This document shows, in pieces, positions 13,833 through 19,618 of a stretch of DNA of 19,618 nt. Numbering within the stretch: position 1 is the stretch's first letter; every line of letters starts with the position of its first letter. Source of the DNA: Clostridia bacterium (GTDB lineage Bacteria > Bacillota > Clostridia > Oscillospirales > CAG-272). The notes below the pieces were generated by a model. It ran no database searches. It was not told the origin of the DNA and saw nothing but the letters and a program-made list of their open reading frames with translations. Made by a program: the position numbers and the translations under genes. Location of the stretch: positions 1 through 19,618 of the forward strand of contig JAFVRI010000065.1 of assembly GCA_017504335.1 (NCBI GenBank), given 5' to 3'.

Positions 13833-15131
13833 TTACATCTTTTTATCACCGGTTGCCGGGTTATCAATCAGCTGACCGTCCTCTGTGAAGCGCGAGCCGT
13901 GGCAAGGACAATCCCACGTGTGCTCGGCGGGGTTGTACTTGAGCGCACAACCAAGGTGTGGGCATCGCGGCGCGGTGGGGGTGAGAAGCCCTATCACTGA
14001 GTCAAAGGCGTTGACTGCAAGTTGTGGGCGCAGAACGGTGCGCGATGGATCAAATACGGTGGCGTAGGGATTCGCCTTGCCCCTGACGAGGTCACAGAGC
14101 AGCTCGGCGGCGACCATGGCGTTTGTCATCCCCCATTTGTTAAAGCCCGTCGCTACAAATACGTTGGGCGTGGATTTCGAGTATTGCCCGATATATGGAA
14201 CGTCGTCCAGCGTCATACAATCCTGTGTTGCCCATTTGCCAACAATCTCGGCGTTTTTGTAATGTTTACGGGCAAAAGCTTCAAGCTCTTGCCAACAGCC
14301 GCCCTTCTTGCCCGTGCGGTGCCCGCCACCACCCAAAAGTAGAAGGTCGCCGTAATTGCGGAAGGATAATCCCGTATCCGATTCGTCCACGTACATTCCA
14401 TCAAGCTTCTGCGCGCCTTTTAGGGCGATGACGTATGAACGGTGCTGATAGAGTTTGAGTGGGTATAAACCGTGCTTGTTCAGCATGGGAAAGTGGGTTG
14501 CGACAATTAGCTTTTTATAGGTGATCTCGCCGTGGTTGGTTTTTGCCTTGTGCGGCATCAGCTCGATGACCTTGGTATGCTCGTAGATCGGCAAATCTTT
14601 GGCGATTGCATATAGGAACTTCAGTGGGTGGAACTGCGCTTGGTCTTTGACGAGTACCGCACCTGCAACCGAAACAGGCAGCTCGCTGGCATCCGACAAC
14701 TCGGCTTTCACGCCGATACGGTTGAGCGCGAAAACCTCTTTTTCGATCTTCTTACGATCACCCGTGGAATAAACGTAATTATCTCGCTTTTCATAGTCGC
14801 AGTCAACGTTTTCACAGAGCTGTGCGTATTCCTTGATCGCGTTGGCTTGCGCTTTAACATAAAGCCGTGCCTTGTCCTCTCCAAAGCGTTTGATCATCTT
14901 ATCGTAAATCAATCCGTGTTGCAAAGTGATCTTCGCCGTGGTGTTTTTCGTAATGCCGTCGCAGATCTCGTCAGCTTCAACGAGCATACAATCCACGCCC
15001 GCCTCTCTCAACTTGTAGGCACACAAAATCCCTGCAATCCCGCCGCCGATGATCAAAATGTCGGTCTTTTTATTTCCGTCAAGCGCATCAAAATGCGGTC
15101 CGTCTGCCGTTTTTAACCATATAGATTCCAT
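13833..15131 (-). CDS. FAD-dependent oxidoreductase with C-terminal Rieske [2Fe-2S] domain
   Basis: Seen: 432 aa; N-terminal dinucleotide-binding motif IIGGGIAG (27-34) with E52 at the end of the second strand, a DAO-type FAD domain to about residue 365 (ATGFNKWGMTNAM near its end), then a Rieske domain. The cluster ligands are C390, H392, C408 and H411, with C395 and C410 as the expected disulfide pair. This is the order of Bacillus YhfW-type proteins; substrate unknown. The Rieske part is short and ends soon after the second cluster motif. GGAGG lies 7 bases before the ATG at 15131. A longer frame (to 15191) runs into the intergenic region and is not supported. It diverges from the DUF421 gene and is followed by a strong terminator. 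Confidence 0.92.
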   Translation of the reverse strand: MESIWLKTADGPHFDALDGNKKTDILIIGGGIAGILCAYKLREAGVDCMLVEADEICDGITKNTTAKITLQHGLIYDKMIKRFGEDKARLYVKAQANAIKEYAQLCENVDCDYEKRDNYVYSTGDRKKIEKEVFALNRIGVKAELSDASELPVSVAGAVLVKDQAQFHPLKFLYAIAKDLPIYEHTKVIELMPHKAKTNHGEITYKKLIVATHFPMLNKHGLYPLKLYQHRSYVIALKGAQKLDGMYVDESDTGLSFRNYGDLLLLGGGGHRTGKKGGCWQELEAFARKHYKNAEIVGKWATQDCMTLDDVPYIGQYSKSTPNVFVATGFNKWGMTNAMVAAELLCDLVRGKANPYATVFDPSRTVLRPQLAVNAFDSVIGLLTPTAPRCPHLGCALKYNPAEHTWDCPCHGSRFTEDGQLIDNPATGDKKM

Positions 15132-15211
15132 AATAAATCCTCCGAATCTTAATAGAATTATTATTTGCATTTTGAGGCAAAATATAAACATACTAAAAAA
15201 TCGAGGTAACT

Positions 15212-15889
15212 ATGGATATTATCAAGGTCATATTAACGGCGCTTTTATCGGTGGCGGCGCTATTTATCATCACGAAAATCATGGGACACAAGCAGGTGGC
15301 GCAGCTTGACTTTTTTGACTACGTTTCGGGCATCACCATCGGTTCAATCGGCGCGGAGCTGGCGACCGAACTTGAAGAGCCATACAAGCCGCTGATCGCG
15401 CTTTGTGTTTGGGGCGGCGCGTCGCTTGTTTTGAATTTGATTGCACACAAGTTGCCGAAAACGAGAAAATATATCAACGGCACGCCAACGATCCTGATGA
15501 ATGACGGAAGGCTTTATCGCAAGAATTTGAAAAAGGCGAAGCTCGACCTCTCCGAGTTTATGCTCCTATGCCGCGAGCAAGGCTATTTTGATCTTGACGA
15601 GATACAGTTAGCGATCTTTGAGCATAACGGCAAGATCTCGATCTTACCAAAGGCGGCGAGTCGCCCTGCAACGCCCGAGGATTTGAAGATCACCGCCAAA
15701 GCCACACACATCGGCGTGGAGGTCATCATGGACGGGCGTGTGATGGGAGAAAATCTATCCCGCATGGGACGGGACACGAATTGGCTTGGGAAGCAGTTAA
15801 AAGCACAGGGATATAAGGATTCAAAAGAAATCTTCCTTGGTATTTACCGTAAGGAAGAGGACAAGCTGACGCTATATCCAAACGACTGA
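15212..15889 (+). CDS. DUF421 (YetF-like) membrane protein
   Basis: Seen: 225 aa; hydrophobic segments at about 4-23, 36-52 and 59-78, the family motif LDFFDYVSGITIGSIGAELATE, and a cytosolic C-terminal part with NGTPTILMNDGRLYRKNLKKAKLDLSEFMLLCREQGYFDLDEIQLAIFE. These identify the DUF421/YetF family. Biochemical role unknown; DUF421 domains occur in some spore proteins linked to heat resistance (family knowledge). GAGG lies 5 bases before the ATG. It starts 80 bases from the divergent oxidoreductase and is followed by the cupin gene after 43 bases. Confidence 0.92.
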   Translation: MDIIKVILTALLSVAALFIITKIMGHKQVAQLDFFDYVSGITIGSIGAELATELEEPYKPLIALCVWGGASLVLNLIAHKLPKTRKYINGTPTILMNDGRLYRKNLKKAKLDLSEFMLLCREQGYFDLDEIQLAIFEHNGKISILPKAASRPATPEDLKITAKATHIGVEVIMDGRVMGENLSRMGRDTNWLGKQLKAQGYKDSKEIFLGIYRKEEDKLTLYPND

Positions 15890-15912
15890 TTTCGGCATAT
15901 ACTGTACCGAAA
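15890..15912 (+). other. small inverted repeat between DUF421 and cupin genes
   Basis: TTTCGG (15890-15895) and CCGAAA (15907-15912) form a 6-bp stem with an 11-base loop directly after the DUF421 stop. Only CCATTTTT follows, so termination would be weak at best. It may modulate expression of the cupin gene, whose GGAGG begins 9 bases later. Confidence 0.35.
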
Positions 15913-15932
15913 CCATTTTTGGAGGTACACTT

Positions 15933-16370
15933 ATGCGACATCGAAATTGCGGTGAGCATCCCGAAATTCGCGACTACGGATGCGAGCCGTTTATATTCAA
16001 TATCAATCACGCTACAAACATGAACGAAAATTTCCGTACGACGCTCTGGACCGGTGAGCATTTGCAGCTAACCTTAATGAGCATTCCCTTTTGCGGCGAC
16101 ATTGGCGTAGAGATGCACCCTGACGTTGACCAATTCATTCGTGTAGAGAGCGGCAGAGCCAAGGTCTATATGGGCAGTTGCAGAAATAATCTGCAAGAGC
16201 AGGCATGCGTGGACGGTAATTACGCTATCTTGATTCCCGCAGGTACGTGGCACAATATCGTCAATGTGGGCAACCGACCCTTGAAGCTCTATTCACTTTA
16301 CGCACCGCCTCAGCATCCTTTCGGTACAGTGCATCAAACCAAAGCCGATGCGGAGCACGAGGGGCATTAA
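15933..16370 (+). CDS. cupin-domain protein
   Basis: Seen: 145 aa; a single cupin barrel with motif 1 GVEMHPDVDQFIRVESGRAKVYMG (E60, H62, Q67 as metal-side candidates) and motif 2 AILIPAGTWHNIVNVG (H107). One usual histidine of motif 1 is replaced, so metal binding is likely but not certain. Resembles small mannose-6-phosphate-isomerase-like cupins of Clostridia; no substrate can be named. GGAGG lies 7 bases before the ATG. It lies downstream of DUF421 and 3 bases upstream of a 58-aa gene on the same strand. Confidence 0.88.
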   Translation: MRHRNCGEHPEIRDYGCEPFIFNINHATNMNENFRTTLWTGEHLQLTLMSIPFCGDIGVEMHPDVDQFIRVESGRAKVYMGSCRNNLQEQACVDGNYAILIPAGTWHNIVNVGNRPLKLYSLYAPPQHPFGTVHQTKADAEHEGH

Positions 16371-16373
16371 AAA

Positions 16374-16550
16374 ATGAACTCGCTCGAATTGACGAGTGCG
16401 GTAACGGCACTTGCCAACGCCATCGCTTGTAAGCTATCGGTTGACGAAATCGCGCTTTTGGCGAGCATATTTGTTCAGCTTGGTGACACGCTTGCGACGA
16501 TTGCAGCGCGAGAGAATTTGTGTGGAGAACAGAATAAAATTGAGGGCTGA
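16374..16550 (+). CDS. 58-aa small protein, clostridial family
   Basis: Seen: 58 codons encoding MNSLELTSAVTALANAIACK, then LSVDEIALLASIFVQLGDTLATIAARENLCGEQNKIEG. Two helices are likely, the second with the pattern DEIALLASIFVQLGDTLATI. It resembles short proteins common in Clostridia (I think those called DUF6774, from memory only). The ATG is 3 bases after the cupin stop, with GAGG of the cupin's own 3' end about 10 bases upstream, so coupled translation is likely. Function unknown. The stop codon lies within the stem of the next terminator. Confidence 0.7.
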   Translation: MNSLELTSAVTALANAIACKLSVDEIALLASIFVQLGDTLATIAARENLCGEQNKIEG

Positions 16551-16566
16551 CCGCTTTAGTCAGCCC
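16544..16566. terminator. terminator between the 58-aa gene and the convergent vWA gene
   Basis: GGGCTGAC (16544-16551) and GTCAGCCC (16559-16566) form a perfect 8-bp stem with a 7-base loop. On the plus strand CTTTATCATTCTT follows; on the minus strand TCAATTTTATTCT. It overlaps the stop of the 58-aa gene and probably serves both converging genes. Confidence 0.75.
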
Positions 16567-16584
16567 CTTTATCATTCTTATACT

Positions 16585-17967
16585 TTATACTTCCGTATCG
16601 GTATCACAGCAGCACTCAAAGTCGTAGTCCACGTAGTTTGCGATGAGTCTTGCTCTGAATCTTCTCTCGTTGCAGATCGCGGTGGCGTCGCCCGACACGT
16701 CAAGATCCTCGGGAAGCACGAATTTGATACAGCGAACCGTCACGTCACGGCAGCCCTCTCTCGTGTGCGCGGGGATGGTCATGGTTTTGAGGCCTCGCTT
16801 ATACTCCTCGTCCTGCTCATCAAGCTCGTTCAGCATCACCGCTAATGCTACTCGTCTGTTCGGACAGACGTTGCGGAGCGTTACATCAAGCTGAACGATG
16901 CGTCCAAGCGAATCCATGAAAAGATCGCCCGCGTCAAATTCCACGGTATCTGTGCAACCGTCAACCGTCAAATCAACCGTTACTGGACAGCCCTCAGGGC
17001 AGACATCAATGCCGCAATCCACCTCCACCGTAGGAGATGGGAAGGTGACAATATTGCTCTCCTCATCGTCGTAGGTGATGCTTTCGTTAACCGCTACCGT
17101 ACCCGCGCAAGGTCCGATATGCTCGACGGTAAATTCAAAGGTTGCGCCCTCGCTTGCCGTTACACCCAGCTCGTCGATATTCCAGCGAACCGTATTGGTT
17201 CCCGTCAAGGTTGCAGACCCCTTGGTGGGGGAGGAGATCGACGTGATACGGAAACAAGGAGCGACCGTGTCCGTAATCACCACGTTCGTCGCTCCGGGAT
17301 TTGAGATATTTCTCGCCAGATCCTCGAAAAGATCTTCAAGCTCCGCATCATCGGGCGTAATCGCCACATATGCCGAATCGGGATCGGATGCCCATGCATT
17401 GAGTGCACTTACGTCGATACCGCCGTTACCCGAAAGACCGATGCAGTAAATGACGACACCCTGCGATTTGGCAAGAGTTGCCACTGTGTTGGGATTGCCG
17501 CCCGCAGTGGTCACCCCATCGGTGAACATCACCATCACCTTTGCGTTGGTTGACGTAGGATCAAAAAGGTCAAGCGCCTTGGTAAACGCGTCCTCGTGGT
17601 TGGTGGAGCCGTCCGCATCCAGCGCATCCACCGCAGCTTTTAGATCAGCAACGTCGGTGATCAGCTGTGTGTCCTGTGTTGCGACGTCGGCAAAGCTGAC
17701 AATGCCGATGCGGCTACCCGAACCGATCTGCCCGTCCTGCGCGCTGTCGGTGGCTTCATCAATAATGTCGATAAAAGCCTTTGCGCCGTTTTTGAGACTC
17801 TGCAGAGGCGCGCCCTGCATACTGCCCGAGCGGTCGAGGATCAAGACGATGTCGGTTGGATTCGTCGTGATGTCGGGAGCCGCCGTTAGCGATAATTTTA
17901 TTTGAAAGGAGCCGCCGCAAGTGATCTCACTTACGTTCAGCTCCTTATTTGAGTTTGTTACACCCAT
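16585..17967 (-). CDS. von Willebrand factor A domain protein with DUF11-like and Cys-rich C-terminal domains
   Basis: Seen: 460 aa; vWA domain (about 37-215) with an intact metal-ion-dependent adhesion site: DRSGS (D45, S47, S49), T122 and D150. A DUF11-like beta domain follows (about 218-315, NPGATNVVITDTVAPCFRITSI). The last 140 residues form a Cys-rich domain (CPEGCPVTVDLTVDGCTD to FECCCDTDTEV). No signal peptide or membrane segment is visible, so export by the general pathway is not supported. Spore surface or cytosolic location is possible (inference). GGAAG lies 6 bases before the ATG. A TATAAT (18018-18013, minus) with no good -35 lies upstream, which may point to a non-housekeeping sigma factor. 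It is convergent with the cupin/58-aa genes. Confidence 0.87.
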   Translation of the reverse strand: MGVTNSNKELNVSEITCGGSFQIKLSLTAAPDITTNPTDIVLILDRSGSMQGAPLQSLKNGAKAFIDIIDEATDSAQDGQIGSGSRIGIVSFADVATQDTQLITDVADLKAAVDALDADGSTNHEDAFTKALDLFDPTSTNAKVMVMFTDGVTTAGGNPNTVATLAKSQGVVIYCIGLSGNGGIDVSALNAWASDPDSAYVAITPDDAELEDLFEDLARNISNPGATNVVITDTVAPCFRITSISSPTKGSATLTGTNTVRWNIDELGVTASEGATFEFTVEHIGPCAGTVAVNESITYDDEESNIVTFPSPTVEVDCGIDVCPEGCPVTVDLTVDGCTDTVEFDAGDLFMDSLGRIVQLDVTLRNVCPNRRVALAVMLNELDEQDEEYKRGLKTMTIPAHTREGCRDVTVRCIKFVLPEDLDVSGDATAICNERRFRARLIANYVDYDFECCCDTDTEV

Positions 17968-17983
17968 AAAAATCTTCCTTTCC

Positions 17984-18018
17984 GAGTTCCGTATGGTTTG
18001 GGAACTCTTTACATTATA
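17984..18018 (-). promoter_or_regulatory. -10 element and leader hairpin of the vWA gene
   Basis: On the minus strand CATATAAT (18020-18013) is followed by a 7-bp stem GAGTTCC/GGAACTC (18007-18001 and 17990-17984) with a 10-base loop, ahead of the ribosome binding site. No TTGACA-like box stands 16-18 bases upstream. The CATA-type -10 resembles those of sporulation sigma factors E and K, but this rests on a few bases only. Confidence 0.4.
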
Positions 18019-18068
18019 TGTCGAAAGGGGGCGGTGAGTGTAGATTTAGTCTGTCTTCAAAAAAGGAA

Positions 18069-18107
18069 TTTCGGCTAATTTATATAAATTATTAAAAACA
18101 GCCGAAA
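18069..18107. repeat. nested inverted repeats upstream of the ATPase promoter
   Basis: TTTCGGCT (18069-18076) and AGCCGAAA (18100-18107) are 8-bp complements. The interval holds a 16-bp perfect palindrome TAATTTATATAAATTA (18076-18091). On the minus strand a T-rich tail (AATTCCTTTTTT) follows, so it may act as a terminator for leftward reading, or as a protein site. Confidence 0.45.
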
Positions 18108-18113
18108 AAATCA

Positions 18114-18142
18114 TTGACAAACGGACAAAATAGGTGTATACT
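18114..18142 (+). promoter_or_regulatory. sigma-A-type promoter for the ATPase-methyltransferase pair
   Basis: TTGACA (18114-18119), 17 bases, TATACT (18137-18142). Start of transcription is predicted near 18149, in the centre of a palindrome. The leader would be about 37 bases with CGGAGG 5 bases before the ATG. A second TATAAT at 18154-18159 has no matching -35. Confidence 0.8.
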
Positions 18143-18157
18143 ACTAATAGTAGTATA
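18137..18157. promoter_or_regulatory. perfect 21-bp palindromic operator over the -10 box
   Basis: Left arm TATACTACTA (18137-18146), central A (18147), right arm TAGTAGTATA (18148-18157): 10-bp perfect complements. It covers the -10 box and the predicted transcription start, so only half would be transcribed. DNA binding by a dimeric repressor is therefore more likely than an RNA hairpin. The repressor is not in the window's adjacent genes. Confidence 0.75.
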
Positions 18158-18185
18158 ATGCCATAGGTATAACACGGAGGAATTT

Positions 18186-19415
18186 ATGAATTACATCTAC
18201 CGTCATATGGAAAATCGAATTATGGAGCTGTCGCAGTCGTATTCTGCCATTCTTTTGACAGGTCCGCGTCAGGCGGGAAAAACAACGATGCTTCGCTCGC
18301 TTGCCCAGAAGGAGAACAAGGGGCGCGAGTACGTGTCGCTGGACGACCTCTCCACGCGCGACATGGCGAAGAACGACCCCGCGCTCTTCTTGCAGATACA
18401 CAAGCCCCCCGTGCTGATCGACGAGGTTCAGTACGCGCCGGAGCTTTTTACCTATATCAAAATTCACATCGACGAGCATCACAATCCCGGAGATTTCTGG
18501 ATGACGGGCTCGCAGATCTTCCGCTTGATGAAGGGCGTACAGGAGTCGCTTGCGGGGCGCGTTGCGCTTTTGCATATGTCGCCCATGTCCCAGCGTGAGA
18601 TCATTGGCGCGGACTGTGTTCCGTTCACAACGAATATGGAAACGCTCCTCGCAGAAAGCAAAAAGATAGCCCCCGTGGATACGCCCAGGCTCTTTGAGCG
18701 CATCTGGCGCGGCTCGATGCCGGGTATCGTTTCGGGACTCTATTCTGACCGCAATATGTACTACTCGTCCTATATCTCCACCTACGTAGAGCGTGACGTT
18801 CGCGAGCTTTCGGGTACGGTGGACGCGCTGAAATTCAACCGCTTTATTACCGCGGTCGCCGCAAGAACCTCGCAGTTGCTCAACTATAAGGCGATTGCGG
18901 ACGATGCCGAGATCGATATGCCCACTGCAAAGGCGTGGGTGGATATTCTCCAAACTCTCGGTATTATCTTCTTGCTCCACCCCTATTCCAACAACGTGTT
19001 GAAGCGCACCATCAAGACGCCCAAGGTCTATTTCTATGACACGGGACTTGTGTGCTACCTCACGAAATGGTCAAGCCCCGAGGTTGCCGAGAGTGGAGCA
19101 ATGAGTGGCGCGTTGCTTGAAAACTTCACGGTGTCCGAGATCATGAAGGGCTATCAGAATGCGGGACTTGAGCCATATCTCTATTTCTATCGTGACAAGG
19201 ATGCCAAGGAAATTGACGTCATCATGGAGGGCGACGGTAAGCTGTGTCCTCTGGAGATCAAGAAGACAGCAACGCCCGATAAGCGCATCATCCGCACCTT
19301 TGGCGTGATCGATCGCGCACCTTTGCAGGTCGGCACAGGTGCAGTTCTCTGCATGGCAGAGCAGTTCGGCGCGTTTGATAGGGATAATTTGATCGTTCCA
19401 GTTTGGATGATATAA
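18186..19415 (+). CDS. AAA-family ATPase with C-terminal DUF4143 (PD-(D/E)XK-like) domain
   Basis: Seen: 409 aa; Walker A GPRQAGKT (26-33), Walker B PVLIDEVQ (75-82, D79/E80), the family segment WMTGSQIFRLMKGVQESLAGRVALL (105-129), a winged-helix-like middle (about 234-290, with VYFYDTGLVCYL) and a C-terminal DUF4143 domain. That domain keeps a nuclease-type pattern: E312 (LLENF), D344 (EIDVI) and E357-x-K359 (LEIKKT). Family knowledge: common accessory ATPases in bacteria and archaea, physiological role poorly defined. CGGAGG lies 5 bases before the ATG. It is followed after 14 bases by an EcoRI-type methyltransferase under the same promoter, which suggests a joint role in DNA modification or defence (inference). 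Confidence 0.92.
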   Translation: MNYIYRHMENRIMELSQSYSAILLTGPRQAGKTTMLRSLAQKENKGREYVSLDDLSTRDMAKNDPALFLQIHKPPVLIDEVQYAPELFTYIKIHIDEHHNPGDFWMTGSQIFRLMKGVQESLAGRVALLHMSPMSQREIIGADCVPFTTNMETLLAESKKIAPVDTPRLFERIWRGSMPGIVSGLYSDRNMYYSSYISTYVERDVRELSGTVDALKFNRFITAVAARTSQLLNYKAIADDAEIDMPTAKAWVDILQTLGIIFLLHPYSNNVLKRTIKTPKVYFYDTGLVCYLTKWSSPEVAESGAMSGALLENFTVSEIMKGYQNAGLEPYLYFYRDKDAKEIDVIMEGDGKLCPLEIKKTATPDKRIIRTFGVIDRAPLQVGTGAVLCMAEQFGAFDRDNLIVPVWMI

Positions 19416-19429
19416 AGGAGGAATAAAAA

Positions 19430-19618
19430 ATGGCTGATAATAAACTATTAAGTAAAGCAAAAGACGCAAAAAAAGATGAATTTTATACTCAGCTTACCGA
19501 TATTGAAAAAGAGATGCGATACTATAGAAAGCATTTTGATGGTAAGACGGTCTTGTGCAACTGTGACGATCCCTTTGAGAGCAATTTTTTCAAATATTTC
19601 GTTCTAAATTTCAATCGT
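19430..19618 (+). CDS. EcoRI-family adenine-specific DNA methyltransferase (partial, cut by window end)
   Basis: Seen: the first 63 codons, including NKLLSKAKDAKKDEFYTQ, the DIEKEMRYYRKHF segment, and VLCNCDDPFESNFFKYFVLNF. These match the N terminus of M.EcoRI-like adenine methyltransferases (family recalled, not searched). AAAGGAGG lies 8 bases before the ATG, a very strong site. The SAM-binding and catalytic motifs further on are outside the window. It shares a transcript with the ATPase. Whether a partner restriction enzyme follows cannot be seen. Confidence 0.85.
   Translation, partial: MADNKLLSKAKDAKKDEFYTQLTDIEKEMRYYRKHFDGKTVLCNCDDPFESNFFKYFVLNFNR

Larger units (their letters stand above)
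11750..19618. mobile_element. putative integrative element or genomic island; left end in cotJC, right end outside the window
   Basis: The proposed left end is the break in cotJC near 11750. A large serine recombinase lies 95 bases away, pointing towards the break, a usual arrangement for such integrases next to their attachment site. The rest of cotJC is not found on the minus strand up to 19618, so the right end would be beyond the window. The interior carries accessory-type genes (oxidoreductase, DUF421, cupin, vWA, ATPase, methyltransferase). No integration or transfer genes other than the recombinase are visible. The extent is inference; the element could be much smaller with a deleted chromosomal flank. 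Confidence 0.4.

Noticed and set aside
1..19618. tRNA or rRNA genes
   Set aside because: No cloverleaf with a T-loop GGTTCGA-type signal or rRNA segment was recognised on either strand by eye.

Overview
The window reads as chromosomal DNA of a spore-forming member of the Clostridia (Bacillota), probably a gut or anaerobic lineage. Supporting signs are strong AGGAGG ribosome binding sites, a lysine riboswitch over dapA-dapB, the Gram-positive division cluster yggS-sepF-yggT-ylmH-lspA-rluD, a CotJC spore-coat fragment, and small proteins of clostridial type. TGA is used as a stop. I cannot name the species.

Left part (1-9460), housekeeping. On the minus strand dapA-dapB (lysine/diaminopimelate synthesis) lies behind a consensus promoter, a lysine riboswitch and an intrinsic terminator (1878-2177). 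A 9-bp GC-rich minisatellite abuts the dapB stop codon. Divergently, on the plus strand, a compact run of nine genes goes queA, miaA, a HlyD-like membrane adaptor, yggS, sepF, yggT, ylmH, lspA, rluD. It covers tRNA modification, PLP homeostasis, Z-ring anchoring, lipoprotein processing and rRNA pseudouridylation. The divIVA gene often found between ylmH and lspA is absent. A consensus promoter lies inside yggS and should drive sepF onwards. A 17-bp perfect hairpin terminator closes the run.

Middle (9475-11520), a more AT-rich accessory pair. A WG-repeat lipoprotein (minus) and a small XRE/Cro-type regulator (plus) diverge. The intergenic region carries a consensus promoter overlapped by GTTGA/TCAAC half-sites, a likely operator.

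Right part (11527-19618), a probable genomic island. A large serine recombinase lies directly next to the C-terminal third of cotJC, whose N-terminal two thirds are missing. The geometry is that of a recombinase-bearing element integrated into a sporulation gene, with the other end beyond the window. Between them lie a 53-aa small gene, an FAD/Rieske oxidoreductase, a DUF421 membrane protein, a cupin, a 58-aa protein and a von Willebrand A protein without a signal peptide. Last come an AAA ATPase with a DUF4143 domain and the start of an EcoRI-family adenine methyltransferase. These last two share a promoter whose -10 box is covered by a perfect 21-bp palindrome. They form the best candidate for an incompletely described, possibly defence-related, system, and its remaining genes lie beyond the window.
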